Numbered from the stretch's first letter, positions 1 through 10,308 are shown. The stretch is DNA of 64,000 bases from Anaeromyxobacter sp. (GCA_016718565.1 JADKCZ010000013.1:62001-126000), one strand, 5' to 3'. Numbers and translations: made by a program. The notes: generated by a model from the sequence alone, not told the origin.

Positions 1-2
1 GC

Positions 3-854
3 GCGCCGGAGCCGGCCGCCTTCCGCATCGAGTACCAGGGCGGGCTGCTGCAGTCGCCGCTGCGCACCCCCACCCTGCCGCCGGCCGCCCACACCAACGC
101 CTGGCTGGTGGACCTGGGCGACGCCACCGCGGTGGTCGACCCTGGTTCACCCTGGGTGGAGGAGCAGCAGAGGCTCGACGCCCGCCTGGCCACCCTGGCC
201 GACGAGGGGCGCCCGGCGCGCGAGGTCTGGCTCACCCACGGCCACGCCGACCACACCGGCGGGGTGGCGGTGCTGGCGGCGCGCGGGCTCACGGTGCGGG
301 CCCACCCGGCCATCGCGCCCCGGCTGCCGGGGCTGGCCGTCGAGCCCCTCCGCGAGGGCGACCTGCTGGGCGGCCGCTGGCGGGTCTTCGAGACGCCCGG
401 CCACGCCCGCGACCACGTGGTGTTCCTCGACGAGGCCACCGGCGCCCTGCTGGCGGGCGACATGCACTCCACGCTCTCCACCGTGGTCATCGACCCGCCG
501 GAGGGCGACATGGCCGAGTACCGCCGGCAGCTGGCCCGGCTGGCGGCGCTGCCGGTGCGCGCCCTCTACCCGGCGCACGGCCCCCCGGCGGCCGACGGCC
601 GCGGGGCGCTGCGGGCCTCCCTGGCGCACCGCGCCGCCCGCGAGGAGAAGGTGGTCTGGGCGCTGTCGCGGCCGGGGACGCTGGCCGAGGTGACGGCGCG
701 GGCCTACGACGACGTGCCCCCGGCCATCTGGCCGGTGGCCGAGCGCAGCTGCCTGGCGGTGCTGCTGGAGCTGGCGGCGGCGGGTCGGGCCATGGAGTCC
801 GACGGATCCTGGCGGGCGAGAGGTGTGGCCACCCCCGGGGGTAGAGGGTCCTGA
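3..854 (+). CDS. MBL-fold metallo-hydrolase, 5' end outside window
   Basis: The open frame runs from base 3 without a stop, and the residues before the first possible internal start (GTG at 108) read like normal protein, so the gene begins upstream of the window; at least 283 residues are present. The zinc-binding HxHxDH motif of the metallo-beta-lactamase fold is visible as HGHADH, followed by a PGHARDH segment (third histidine), LLAGDMH (bridging aspartate) and YPAHGP (last histidine). The C-terminal tail resembles the helical domain of LACTB2/glyoxalase-II-like hydrolases. In related bacteria such proteins are sometimes fused to an N-terminal NUDIX domain, which cannot be tested here. The substrate is unknown. 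A strong hairpin follows the stop codon. Confidence 0.85.
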   Translation, partial: APEPAAFRIEYQGGLLQSPLRTPTLPPAAHTNAWLVDLGDATAVVDPGSPWVEEQQRLDARLATLADEGRPAREVWLTHGHADHTGGVAVLAARGLTVRAHPAIAPRLPGLAVEPLREGDLLGGRWRVFETPGHARDHVVFLDEATGALLAGDMHSTLSTVVIDPPEGDMAEYRRQLARLAALPVRALYPAHGPPAADGRGALRASLAHRAAREEKVVWALSRPGTLAEVTARAYDDVPPAIWPVAERSCLAVLLELAAAGRAMESDGSWRARGVATPGGRGS

Positions 855-857
855 AGG

Positions 858-895
858 ACGTGGCCGGCCGGCACGCAGCGTCCCGGCGGCCACGT
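858..895 (+). terminator. hairpin after the MBL-fold gene
   Basis: A 13-14 bp G/C-rich stem with one bulged base (arms at about 858-871 and 883-895) starts four bases after the TGA of the hydrolase. No T-run follows, so intrinsic termination is uncertain, but the position fits a 3'-end structure. Confidence 0.4.
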
Positions 896-975
896 GCAAC
901 GCCCGCCAGGATCGTCTAAACTGCCGGACTTTCGGGTCGTGCCGCAGGGCACACCCGGTGCATCACGAGCCCCTC

Positions 976-1497
976 ATGGCCACCCTCCCGATGAAGCCCG
1001 CCCGGTTCGCCGCCGTCCTGGTCCTCGCCTTCGCCTTCGGCGGCGGGTCGGCCGAGGTGGCGGTCCGCACCCACCAGGCCATCGAGAAGGCGCGCGCCGA
1101 GCGCGAGATCGGCTCCACCGGCCAGCTGGTGGCGCTGCAGCTGCGCGACGAGAGCGGCGAGGTGGTGGCCCGGCCGCGGCTCATCTGCCCGGTGGGCAAG
1201 AAGGCCGAGCTGGTGCTGCACGATCCGCTCTCCCCGGAGGACGTCCGGCTGGCGTTCCGCGTGGCCGCCACCCGCGAGGCCTCCGGCGAGATCGCGCTCG
1301 ATTGGTCCATCTGGCTGCCGGATCGGGCCATCGCCACCAGCGGCAAGCTCTCGCTCACCCCCGGGGTGGAGCAGGAGGTCTCGATCGGCGACGGCACCCT
1401 GGTGGCCACCTGGATGGCCGTCCCGGTGCCGTCGGCGGCGTTCGACGCCTTCCTGGAGGCCGAGCAGGTTCGCCGGCCCGGCCCGAAGCCCATCTAG
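976..1497 (+). CDS. small exported protein of unknown function
   Basis: 173 residues. I chose the ATG at 976 because the N-terminus then has a basic stretch (MKPAR) followed by a hydrophobic core (FAAVLVLAFAFGGG), a plausible signal peptide or membrane anchor; the frame stays open upstream to 823, but that part reads as low-quality sequence. The mature part is mainly beta-type sequence with one cysteine (LICPVGKK) and no motif I recognise. It stands alone between the hydrolase and a convergent gene. Function unknown. Confidence 0.65.
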   Translation: MATLPMKPARFAAVLVLAFAFGGGSAEVAVRTHQAIEKARAEREIGSTGQLVALQLRDESGEVVARPRLICPVGKKAELVLHDPLSPEDVRLAFRVAATREASGEIALDWSIWLPDRAIATSGKLSLTPGVEQEVSIGDGTLVATWMAVPVPSAAFDAFLEAEQVRRPGPKPI

Positions 1498-1561
1498 ACG
1501 GGCGAGCGACCGCGAGCCGGAGTCGAGGGGCGCCCTTCGAGGCCGGGAGACACCTCCGCGC

Positions 1562-2080
1562 CTACGGCGTGGCGCGCTGCTCGCCGAACTCCATCCGGCC
1601 CACCAGGCGCCCCTCCTCGTCCCAGGTGGTCCAGGCGCCGCACTGCACGCCGTGGCAGTAGCGCCCCTCGGTCCGCTTGCCGCCAGTGCGGAACCAGGCG
1701 GTGAAGGGGCCGTGCTGAACGTCCCGGACGTACTCCGAACGTTCTTCCAGCTGGCCGCTCTCGAACCAGATGGTCCAGGTGCCGACCTTCTCGTCGCGGG
1801 CGTACTGCCCGGTCCGGGCCGGCTTGCCGTCGCGGTGGTGCTCGATGAAGGCGCCGTCTCGCCTCCCCTCGGCCCAGTGCGCCTCCACCCGCAGCGCGCC
1901 CGTGTCGTACCAGCTGCGCGCCGGGCCGTGGCGGCGCGGGGTGCCGTAGGCGTCCGGCCGGCCGGTGCACCAGGCCTCGAACAGCTCGGGCGGACCTCCC
2001 CCGGAGAGGGCGGTGCCGGGCGGGCAGTCGAGCGGGGAGGCCAGGAGGAGGAGCGCGGCGAGCGGGCTGACCGGGAGCAT
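1562..2080 (-). CDS. YwqK/MORN-like repeat protein, exported
   Basis: 172 residues. A short hydrophobic leader (PLAALLLLASPLDC) suggests export; the cysteine could be a poor lipobox, but the residues before it do not fit the consensus well. The rest is built from about four repeats of roughly 23 residues with the pattern G-x-x-x-G-x-W-x-x-W/Y-x-x-x-G-x-x-x-x-E (for example RHGPARSWYDTGAL, KVGTWTIWFESGQL, QHGPFTAWFRTGGK, QCGAWTTWDEEGRL). This is the MORN-variant repeat of YwqK-type proteins. In that family the repeats form extended beta-hairpins; a molecular role here cannot be inferred. Neighbours give no clue. Confidence 0.75.
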   Translation of the reverse strand: MLPVSPLAALLLLASPLDCPPGTALSGGGPPELFEAWCTGRPDAYGTPRRHGPARSWYDTGALRVEAHWAEGRRDGAFIEHHRDGKPARTGQYARDEKVGTWTIWFESGQLEERSEYVRDVQHGPFTAWFRTGGKRTEGRYCHGVQCGAWTTWDEEGRLVGRMEFGEQRATP

Positions 2081-2307
2081 CGGGGGCCGAGTCTAGCGCG
2101 GGGTGCGGCCCGACGCGGGCCCCGGTCCCTGGCGGCGCAGACCCGGATGGAGCCCGGCGCCGCGTGGCGGCCCGGCGGATGCACCGAACCCTCGGTAACT
2201 GAATGATTCGTTGAGTCTTTGTGTATTTGTCGCAGCACGAGGGGTGGTTACTTCAAGGGCACGCGGCACCGACCCTGCCGTGGCACACCACCCCGGAGCT
2301 CCACACC

Positions 2308-4146
2308 ATGGACCGTCAGACCCGCTTCAACCTCTTCTACGTCGCCCTGGCCGTCATGGGCGTCCTCATGGCGCAGGACCTGTGGGCCCGCTCCCAGGCG
2401 GTGGCCACCATCCCCTACTCCCAGTTCCAGGCGATGGTGAAGGCCCAGGAGGTCGAGAAGGTGGTCATCGGCCCGGACCGGATCGAGGGCTCGCTCAAGA
2501 AGCCGCTCGACGGCAAGAGCCGCTTCGTCACCACCCGGGTGGACCCGGACATCTCCAAGGAGCTGGACGCCGCCAAGGTGACCTACTCCGGGCGGCTGGA
2601 GAACAACGCCATCCCGATGCTGCTCTCCTGGATCCTGCCGGTGCTCTTCTTCTTCGGGATCTGGTTCTTCCTGGCGAAGAAGATGCAGGGCGGGGCCGGC
2701 GGGCCGGGCGGCGGGCTCATGGCCATCGGCAAGTCGAAGGCCAAGGTCTACGTGGAGACCGACACCAAGACCCGCTTCGCCGACGTGGCCGGCGTGGACG
2801 AGGCCAAGGCCGAGCTCGCCGAGGTGGTGGCCTTCCTGAAGGACCCGAAGAGCTACGGCCGGCTCGGCGCCCGCATGCCCAAGGGCGTGCTGCTGGTGGG
2901 CCCCCCCGGCACCGGCAAGACGCTGCTGGCCAAGGCCGTGGCCGGCGAGGCCAGCGTGCCCTTCTTCTCCATCTCCGGCTCCGAGTTCGTGGAGATGTTC
3001 GTGGGCGTGGGCGCGGCCCGGGTGCGCGACCTCTTCGAGCAGGCGCGCAAGAAGGCCCCGGCCATCATCTTCATCGACGAGCTGGACGCGCTGGGGCGCG
3101 CCCGCAACTCCATGGGCGGCATGGGCGGCGGGCACGACGAGAAGGAGCAGACGCTGAACCAGCTGCTGGTGGAGCTGGACGGCTTCGACGTCTCCACCGG
3201 CCTGGTGCTGCTGGCCGCCACCAACCGGCCCGAGGTGCTGGACCCGGCGCTGCTGCGCGCCGGCCGCTTCGACCGGCAGGTGCTGGTGGACCGGCCCGAC
3301 CGGATCGGGCGGGTGCAGATCCTGGAGGTGCACGCCAGGAAGGTGACCCTGGACCCCGACGTGAAGCTGGAGCAGGTGGCGGCCCTCACCCCGGGCTTCA
3401 CCGGCGCAGACCTGGCCAACCTGATCAACGAGGCGGCGCTGGCGGCCACCCGGCGCGGCCCCGAGGCGCTGGCCGTCACCATGGTGGACTTCAACGTGGC
3501 CATCGAGCGGATCGTGGCCGGGCTGGAGAAGAAGAACCGGCTCCTCAACCCCGTGGAGCGCGCCATCGTGGCCCACCACGAGCTGGGCCACGCCCTGGTG
3601 GCCTCGGCGCTGCCCGGCGCCGACCCGGTGCACAAGATCTCCATCATCCCGCGCGGCATCGGGGCGCTGGGCTACACCATCCAGCGCCCCACCGAGGACC
3701 GCTTCCTCATGACGCGCGACGAGCTGCTCAACAAGATGGCGGTGCTGCTGGGCGGCCGGGCCGCCGAGCACGTGGTCTACGCCCACTTCTCCACCGGCGC
3801 GGCCGACGACATCGCCAGGGCCACCGACATCGCCCGCTCCATGGTGACCCGCTTCGGCATGGGCGGCCGGCTGGGACCGGTGACCTACGAGACCGAGCAG
3901 CCCGGCTTCCTGGGCCAGATGGGCGGCTCGCGCCGGCTCTACGCCGAGGAGACGGCCCGCGAGATCGACATGGCGGTGCGCGACCTGGTGGACAGCGCCT
4001 TCCAGCGCGCCCGCCAGCTGCTGCTGCAGAACCGCGACCTGCTCGAGGAGGGGGCGCGCAAGCTCCTGGAGCAGGAGACCCTGGCCGACGGCGAGCTGGC
4101 CGCGGTGCTCGGGCGGGTGCGGGGGGAGGCGCGGCTGGCGGCGTGA
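2308..4146 (+). CDS. ftsH: ATP-dependent zinc metalloprotease FtsH
   Basis: 612 residues. The ATG at 2308 is preferred over an open frame that begins 29 codons earlier because family similarity starts at MDRQTRFNLFY. Two membrane segments flank a short periplasmic domain (about residues 7-22 and 103-122, the latter LLSWILPVLFFFGIWFF). The AAA domain has Walker A GPPGTGKT (about 198-205), Walker B FIDELDA and the second region of homology ATNRPEVLDPALLRAGRFDR. The zinc protease signature HELGH is at about 424-428. FtsH degrades unassembled membrane proteins and short-lived regulators at the inner membrane. The protein is slightly shorter than E. coli FtsH, and its glycine-rich linker (GGAGGPGGG) is unusual but intact. 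It is monocistronic, preceded by an A/T-rich patch near 2200-2235. Confidence 0.95.
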   Translation: MDRQTRFNLFYVALAVMGVLMAQDLWARSQAVATIPYSQFQAMVKAQEVEKVVIGPDRIEGSLKKPLDGKSRFVTTRVDPDISKELDAAKVTYSGRLENNAIPMLLSWILPVLFFFGIWFFLAKKMQGGAGGPGGGLMAIGKSKAKVYVETDTKTRFADVAGVDEAKAELAEVVAFLKDPKSYGRLGARMPKGVLLVGPPGTGKTLLAKAVAGEASVPFFSISGSEFVEMFVGVGAARVRDLFEQARKKAPAIIFIDELDALGRARNSMGGMGGGHDEKEQTLNQLLVELDGFDVSTGLVLLAATNRPEVLDPALLRAGRFDRQVLVDRPDRIGRVQILEVHARKVTLDPDVKLEQVAALTPGFTGADLANLINEAALAATRRGPEALAVTMVDFNVAIERIVAGLEKKNRLLNPVERAIVAHHELGHALVASALPGADPVHKISIIPRGIGALGYTIQRPTEDRFLMTRDELLNKMAVLLGGRAAEHVVYAHFSTGAADDIARATDIARSMVTRFGMGGRLGPVTYETEQPGFLGQMGGSRRLYAEETAREIDMAVRDLVDSAFQRARQLLLQNRDLLEEGARKLLEQETLADGELAAVLGRVRGEARLAA

Positions 4147-4168
4147 GCGAGGCGCCCCCTCACCCCGG

Positions 4169-4286
4169 CCCTCTCCCCCAGCGAGCTGGGGGAGAGGGTG
4201 AGCAGACCGAGGTGCCTAGCCCTGCTCGCACTTCCGCCTGGCCGGCGGCACGCCATGGCTGCCCCCTCTCCCCTCCGGGGAGAGGG
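4169..4286. repeat. pair of G/C-rich palindromes (REP/MITE-like)
   Basis: Two related inverted repeats fill the space between ftsH and the convergent hydrolase gene. The first (4169-4198) has two 14-base arms reading CCCTCTCCCCCAGC and its complement around a 2-base loop. The second (4264-4286) has 10-base arms CCCTCTCCCC / GGGGAGAGGG. The same families recur at 10.3-10.6 kb and 24.3-24.8 kb, always between genes. Here they may also act as a bidirectional 3'-end structure. Confidence 0.85.
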
Positions 4287-4307
4287 CAGGGGTGAGGGGC
4301 TCCCGCG

Positions 4308-5351
4308 TCAGATGATCGTCGACCTGGCCAGCAGCCAGTCGCGCACCTTCGGGAAGAGCAGCTCGGGGGCTCGCCGGCCCAGCAGCAGGTCGGTGTGGCC
4401 GACGCCCTCCGGCAGCTGCAGGTAGGTCTTCTCGCCGCCCCAGCGCTGGCAGGCCTCCTTCACCACCACCGGCGGGGCCATGCCGTCGCGCGGGGCCGCC
4501 ACGAAGAGGGCCGGCTGGCGGCAGGTGGCCAGCGCGGCCCGGTGGTCCACCGCGCCGTCGTAGGAGCCGAAGCGGTCCTCGCGGAGGAAGGACTCGAACT
4601 GGCGCACCACCCCGGGCGGCAGGTCCTCGATGACGTTCATCATGAGGCGCCGGAAGATGGGCGGGTCCATCTCGCCGCGCTGGATGAAGAGCGAGGCCGC
4701 GGACGGCTGCCAGAGCCCGGACAGCGGGGCCACCAGCCGCGCGCCCACCCGGGCCAGCTGCCAGCGGGCCAGGAAGGGCAGCACCCTGAGCCGGGAGGCC
4801 TCCACGGTGAAGCGGATGGGCGGCGCCAGCGCCACCACGCCGGCCACGCGGGTCGGGTACCGGGCCGCCGCGGCCAGCGCCAGCAGCGCCCCCTGGCTGT
4901 GGCCCACCAGCAGGACCTGCTCCTGCCCGGTGGCGGCCTGCACCGCGTCGAGCGCCGCCGGCAGGTCCAGCGCCAGGTAGTCGTCGAGCGTCCAGTTGCG
5001 CAGCAGGCCCGGGCCGTCGCGGGAGCCGCCGTGGCCGCGCAGGTCGAGGGCGAAGCTGTCCAGGCCGCCGGCCGCCAGGAACGCCGAGAGCGAGTGGCCC
5101 GGCACGCCGAAGTCCAGCGCCAGCCGGTTCATGGCCACGCCGTGCAGCAGCAGCACCGGGGGCCTGCGCGGCGCGCCCTTCGGCAGCCGGCGGCCCAGGC
5201 AGAGGCGCCAGCCGTCGCTGGTGAGCGCGACCAGCCGCTGGTCCTCCTGCCCCGGCGCCGCCAGCTTGCGGCGCCAGTAGAGCAGGTGCGCCACCGCGGC
5301 GGCCGCCAGCACCGCCACGGCGGCCAGGTAGGTGAGGAGGCCGGAGCTCAA
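4308..5351 (-). CDS. alpha/beta hydrolase, membrane-anchored
   Basis: 347 residues. The N-terminus carries one hydrophobic segment (LTYLAAVAVLAAAAVAHLLYW), so the enzyme is probably anchored in the membrane. The hydrolase fold follows: the oxyanion region LLLHGVAMNR, the nucleophile elbow GHSQG (serine near residue 151), an acidic residue candidate in APRDGM, and the catalytic histidine in GVGHTD. It resembles lysophospholipase- or PHA-synthase-like alpha/beta hydrolases, but the substrate cannot be read from the sequence. It is transcribed towards ftsH and separated from it by palindromic repeats. Confidence 0.85.
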   Translation of the reverse strand: MSSGLLTYLAAVAVLAAAAVAHLLYWRRKLAAPGQEDQRLVALTSDGWRLCLGRRLPKGAPRRPPVLLLHGVAMNRLALDFGVPGHSLSAFLAAGGLDSFALDLRGHGGSRDGPGLLRNWTLDDYLALDLPAALDAVQAATGQEQVLLVGHSQGALLALAAAARYPTRVAGVVALAPPIRFTVEASRLRVLPFLARWQLARVGARLVAPLSGLWQPSAASLFIQRGEMDPPIFRRLMMNVIEDLPPGVVRQFESFLREDRFGSYDGAVDHRAALATCRQPALFVAAPRDGMAPPVVVKEACQRWGGEKTYLQLPEGVGHTDLLLGRRAPELLFPKVRDWLLARSTII

Positions 5352-5439
5352 GGACCCTGGAGTCTAGACGAGTCCTGGCCCGCGTGCGCCGCCTGCCGCT
5401 GCGCGCAGGACCGGCCGGCCGATCGGCGCCGCCCTTCCG

Positions 5440-5455
5440 TGGCGCGTGCGTTGCA
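5440..5455 (+). promoter_or_regulatory. sigma-54 promoter before the PII gene
   Basis: The sequence TGGCGCGTGCGTTGCA matches the -24/-12 consensus TGGCACG-N4-TTGCA at all but one fixed position, with GG and GC separated by exactly ten bases. It lies about 210 bases before the PII start. The position ahead of a PII-NtrB-NtrC unit fits control by phosphorylated NtrC. Apart from this element, I see no gene in the 315-base gap between the hydrolase and PII genes, only a 6-base inverted repeat (GGGCAC-GCAG-GTGCCC) near 5567-5582. Confidence 0.6.
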
Positions 5456-5666
5456 CACCGGGGAGACGTGGTCGGGACGAGCGGCACGCCGGGGCTTCCC
5501 GTCGTGCCGATCGGCCGGTCCATGGAGCAAGTCGCAGTGGAACCGCCGCCAGGCTGAACGAATCCCGGGCACGCAGGTGCCCATCCTCCGAGCAACCGCT
5601 CCCTTGACCGACGAAGGTTTTGGAGCGTAGCGTCAACGCCGATTTTCCATCCCCGAGAGGTGAGCC

Positions 5667-6005
5667 GTGAAGAAGGTCGAGGCCATCATCAAGCCGTTCA
5701 AGCTGGACGAGGTGAAGCAGGCCCTTTCCGAGGTTGGCGTGGCCGGCCTCACGGCCACGGAGGTGAAGGGCTTCGGCCGGCAGAAGGGCCACACCGAGCT
5801 CTACCGCGGCGCCGAGTACGTCGTGGACTTCCTCCCCAAGGTCAAGGTGGAGGTGGTGGTCGCCGACGCCCTGGTGGGCAAGGTGGTCGAGGTCATCGAG
5901 CGCGCCGCCAAGACCGGCCGCATCGGCGACGGCAAGATCTTCGTGGTGCCCATCGACGAGGTGATCCGCATCCGCACCGGCGAGCGCGGCGAGGAAGCGC
6001 TCTAA
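5667..6005 (+). CDS. glnB: nitrogen regulatory protein P-II
   Basis: 112 residues, the normal length. The GTG start at 5667 follows a GAGAGGTGA ribosome-binding site. The N-terminus MKKVEAIIKPFKLDEVKQAL, the T-loop with the uridylylation tyrosine at residue 51 (YRGAEYVVDFLPK) and the ATP-binding B-loop KTGRIGDGKIFV are all present. PII senses 2-oxoglutarate and ATP/ADP and passes nitrogen status to NtrB, glutamine synthetase adenylyltransferase and ammonium transporters. No amtB gene lies next to it; instead ntrB follows after 9 bases, so this copy probably serves the NtrBC/GlnA branch. GlnB and GlnK cannot be separated with certainty by sequence alone. Confidence 0.95.
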   Translation: MKKVEAIIKPFKLDEVKQALSEVGVAGLTATEVKGFGRQKGHTELYRGAEYVVDFLPKVKVEVVVADALVGKVVEVIERAAKTGRIGDGKIFVVPIDEVIRIRTGERGEEAL

Positions 6006-6014
6006 GCGGGACCG

Positions 6015-7073
6015 GTGTCCCGCCCAGCCAAGGCTCCTCCGCTCCCGGCGGCGCTGGCACGCGCCGCGGTGGACTCCATCGCCGATGCCCTGGTGATCAT
6101 CGGGGCCGACGGCGGGGTGGTCCACCTCAACCCGGCGGCGGAGGAGCTGTTCGGCCGCAGCCGCGAGCGGGCCGTCGAGCTGCCGGTCCGGGCGCTGCCC
6201 GGCGGCCACCAGCTGGCCGTCATCTCCGAGCGCGCCCGGCTCTCCCAGGAGAGCCAGTCCGCCGAGTTCCCCAGCCCGCTGGATCCGGGCGTCCCCATCT
6301 CCCTCGAGGCCTCGCCGCTGTTCGACGGGCCGACCATCGCCGGCACGGTGGTGGTGCTGCGCGTGACGCGCGGCGGCGAGCGGGCGCTCAACTTCGAGGC
6401 GCTGGCCGCCGGCTTGGCGCACGAGATCAAGAACCCGCTGGCCGGGCTGCAGGGCTCGGCCGAGCTGCTGGCGCGCGAGGCCGAGGGCAGCGCCCGCGAC
6501 TACGCGCAGGTGATCGCCCGCGAGGCCCGCCGGGTGGACGGCCTGGTGCGCGAGCTGCTGGACCTGGCCCGCCCGGCGGCGCTGCAGGTGGCCCCGGTGG
6601 ACATCCACCAGGTGCTGGGCGACGTGCGGGCCCTGGCCCGCGGCGTCCCCGGCGCCGAGCGGGTGACCTTCCACGACCGCTTCGACCCCTCGCTGCCGCC
6701 GGTGGTGGGCGACGACGAGAAGCTCACGCAGGTGATCCTCAACCTGGTGCGCAACGCCCTCGACGCGGTGGCGGATCGACCGGATCCGCAGGTGACGCTG
6801 GAGACCAGCGTGGCCACCATCCGGCTGCGCGCCGCCTCCGGCCGGACCCGGCCCCTGGCCCGCATCTCGGTGCAGGACAACGGCCCGGGCATCAGCGACG
6901 CCATGCTGGCCCGCCTCTTCACGCCCTTCTCCACCTCCAAGCCGCACGGCACCGGGCTCGGCCTGGCCATCTCCAGGCGCATCGTGGAGGCCCACGGCGG
7001 GCGCATCGAGGTCCGGAACCGGTCCGTGGGCGGCGCCGAGGCCAACGTCTACATCCCCCTACAGGTGAGCTGA
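6015..7073 (+). CDS. ntrB: nitrogen regulation sensor kinase NtrB
   Basis: 352 residues from a GTG start nine bases after the PII stop. An N-terminal PAS domain (about 15-115) precedes the dimerisation/phosphoacceptor helix with HEIKNPLAGLQGSAELL (histidine near 136), an N-box (NLVRNALDA), the G1 box DNGPGI and the G2 box GTGLGLAI. No membrane segment is present, as expected for the cytoplasmic NtrB. By family knowledge it phosphorylates NtrC under nitrogen limitation, and PII turns it into a phosphatase when nitrogen is plentiful. Its place between the PII and ntrC genes supports the assignment. Confidence 0.92.
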   Translation: MSRPAKAPPLPAALARAAVDSIADALVIIGADGGVVHLNPAAEELFGRSRERAVELPVRALPGGHQLAVISERARLSQESQSAEFPSPLDPGVPISLEASPLFDGPTIAGTVVVLRVTRGGERALNFEALAAGLAHEIKNPLAGLQGSAELLAREAEGSARDYAQVIAREARRVDGLVRELLDLARPAALQVAPVDIHQVLGDVRALARGVPGAERVTFHDRFDPSLPPVVGDDEKLTQVILNLVRNALDAVADRPDPQVTLETSVATIRLRAASGRTRPLARISVQDNGPGISDAMLARLFTPFSTSKPHGTGLGLAISRRIVEAHGGRIEVRNRSVGGAEANVYIPLQVS

Positions 7074-7137
7074 CCCGCCCCTGGGGGAGGCCCAGCCTGG
7101 ATCCCGGGCTGGCCCCCGCCTTGCTAGGAGGCACGTC

Positions 7138-8589
<1,452 letters not shown>

Positions 8590-8601
8590 CCTCTCGGGCG
8601 C

Positions 8602-8649
8602 AGCACCGATCTGGACCCCCACTGCCCGCTTCCCAGGCAGCAGGGTGCA
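8602..8649 (+). promoter_or_regulatory. possible NtrC enhancer half-sites upstream of glnA
   Basis: The NtrC consensus is TGCACC-N5-GGTGCA. At 8602-8617 one finds AGCACC-N5-GGACC, and at 8644-8649 an exact GGTGCA half-site. Both lie 75-125 bases before the sigma-54 promoter, the usual enhancer distance. Each is incomplete, so this is a tentative call. Confidence 0.3.
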
Positions 8650-8724
8650 CGACAAGCAGGCAGCGTCAGCAGCGATCCCCCCGCCGTGGCTCGGTTTTCT
8701 GATCCGGGGCGGGGCCTCCCACGG

Positions 8725-8740
8725 CGGCACGGAAGGTGCT
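8725..8740 (+). promoter_or_regulatory. sigma-54 promoter of glnA
   Basis: CGGCACGGAAGGTGCT fits the -24/-12 pattern with the full GGCACG block and GG/GC ten bases apart. The predicted transcription start, about 12 bases after the -12 element, falls near 8751 and leaves a 36-base leader before the glnA ATG at 8787. NtrC is encoded immediately upstream. Confidence 0.7.
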
Positions 8741-8786
8741 ATCGATCGCCGCCATCCACCCCGTTCCCGCTGGAGAAACGACCGCG

Positions 8787-10211
8787 ATGGCCATTACGAC
8801 TCCGAAGCAGGTGCTCGAGTACGCCGCCGAGAAGAAGGCGACCTACGTCGACCTGAAGTTCATGGACTTCATCGGCCTGTGGCAGCACTTCTCGATCCCG
8901 CTCTACGAGCTCTCGGAGGACATCTTCGAGGAGGGGCTCGGCTTCGACGGCTCGTCGATCCGCGGCTGGCAGGCCATCCACGCCTCCGACATGCTGGTGA
9001 TCCCGGACGCCACCACGGCCTGCATCGACCCGTTCATGGCGGAGCCCACGCTCTCGCTGATCTGCAACGTGGTCGACCCGATCACCAAGGAGCCGTACAG
9101 CCGCGACCCGCGCAACATCGCCATGAAGGCGGAGAAGTACCTGAAGGGCACCGGCCTGGGCGACACCGCCTTCTTCGGCCCCGAGCCGGAGTTCTTCATC
9201 TTCGACGAGGTCCGCTACGACAGCGGCGTCAACCACGCCTTCTTCAAGGTGGACTCGGTCGAGGGGCAGTGGAACACGGGCCGCGAGGAGGCCGGCGGCA
9301 ACCTCGGCTACAAGCCCCGCTACAAGGAGGGCTACTTCCCGGTCGCCCCGACCGACTCGCAGCAGGACATCCGCACCGAGATGTGCCGCGTCATGGAGTC
9401 GGTGGGCATCCACGTGGAGCGGCAGCACCACGAGGTCGCCACCGCCGGCCAGGCCGAGATCGACATCCGGTTCGACTCGCTGGTGAAGATGGCCGACAAG
9501 CTGATGTGGTTCAAGTACGTCATCAAGAACGTGGCGCGCCGGCACGGCAAGACCGTGACCTTCATGCCCAAGCCGCTCTACGGCGACAACGGCTCCGGCA
9601 TGCACGTGCACCAGTCCATCTGGAAGAGCGGCAAGCCGCTCTTCGCGGGCGACGGCTACGCCGGCCTCTCCGAGATGGCCATGCACTACATCGGCGGCAT
9701 CCTGAAGCACGGCCCGGCGCTGGCGGCCCTCATCTGCCCGTCGACCAACTCGTACAAGCGGCTGGTGCCGGGCTTCGAGGCCCCCATCAACCTGGCCTAC
9801 TCGGCCCGCAACCGCTCCGCCTCGGTGCGCATCCCGATGTACTCGCCCTCCCCGAAGGCGAAGCGCATCGAGTTCCGCTCGCCGGATCCGTCGGCCAACG
9901 GCTACCTGGCCTTCTCGGCCATGCTGATGGCCGGCCTGGACGGCATCGAGAACAAGATCAACCCCGGCCAGCCGCTCGACAAGGACATCTACGGCATGTC
10001 GCCGGAGGAGCTGAAGGACATCCCCAAGATGCCCGGCTCGCTGGACGAGGCGCTCGAGGCCCTGCGCAAGGACCACAAGTTCCTGCTCAAGGGCGACGTC
10101 TTCACCGAGGACGTCATCGAGACGTGGATCCAGTACAAGTACGACAAGGAAGTGAACCCGGTCCGGATGCGCCCGACGCCGATGGAGTACGCGCTCTACT
10201 TCGACATCTGA
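8787..10211 (+). CDS. glnA: type I glutamine synthetase
   Basis: 474 residues. The ATG at 8787 has a GGAGAAA ribosome-binding site; an open frame beginning 17 codons earlier would overlap the promoter and is rejected. Family signatures are the FDGSSIRGW beta-grasp segment, the KPLYGDNGSGMHVHQS ATP-binding region, the ammonium/flexible-loop area NLAYSARNRSASVRIP and the adenylylation loop LDKDIYGMSPEEL with tyrosine about 402. The enzyme makes glutamine from glutamate, ammonium and ATP as a dodecamer. The conserved tyrosine suggests control by GlnE adenylylation, and the upstream sigma-54 promoter suggests transcriptional control by NtrC. It is probably monocistronic, since a terminator follows. 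Confidence 0.96.
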   Translation: MAITTPKQVLEYAAEKKATYVDLKFMDFIGLWQHFSIPLYELSEDIFEEGLGFDGSSIRGWQAIHASDMLVIPDATTACIDPFMAEPTLSLICNVVDPITKEPYSRDPRNIAMKAEKYLKGTGLGDTAFFGPEPEFFIFDEVRYDSGVNHAFFKVDSVEGQWNTGREEAGGNLGYKPRYKEGYFPVAPTDSQQDIRTEMCRVMESVGIHVERQHHEVATAGQAEIDIRFDSLVKMADKLMWFKYVIKNVARRHGKTVTFMPKPLYGDNGSGMHVHQSIWKSGKPLFAGDGYAGLSEMAMHYIGGILKHGPALAALICPSTNSYKRLVPGFEAPINLAYSARNRSASVRIPMYSPSPKAKRIEFRSPDPSANGYLAFSAMLMAGLDGIENKINPGQPLDKDIYGMSPEELKDIPKMPGSLDEALEALRKDHKFLLKGDVFTEDVIETWIQYKYDKEVNPVRMRPTPMEYALYFDI

Positions 10212-10253
10212 CCAGTCGGCGCTCTGCGCCCACTCAGAAGTCCGCATGAGCAC

Positions 10254-10285
10254 GAGGGGCCCCACTGAGGGGCCCTTCGTCGTTT
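10254..10285 (+). terminator. rho-independent terminator of glnA
   Basis: Two 9-base arms (10255-10263 and 10269-10277, AGGGGCCCC with GGGGCCCTT, one G-U pair) enclose a 5-base loop and are followed by a T-containing tail ending in GTTT. It lies 43 bases after the glnA stop codon. Confidence 0.7.
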
Positions 10286-10308
10286 CGAGGGGAGCCCGGC
10301 GCCCCCTG

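Noticed and set aside
8739..10265. 508-codon open frame antisense to glnA
   Set aside because: High GC makes long stop-free antisense frames common; the protein is histidine/valine/glycine-rich nonsense, while the plus strand encodes a perfect glutamine synthetase. Many similar shadows elsewhere were left out for the same reason.
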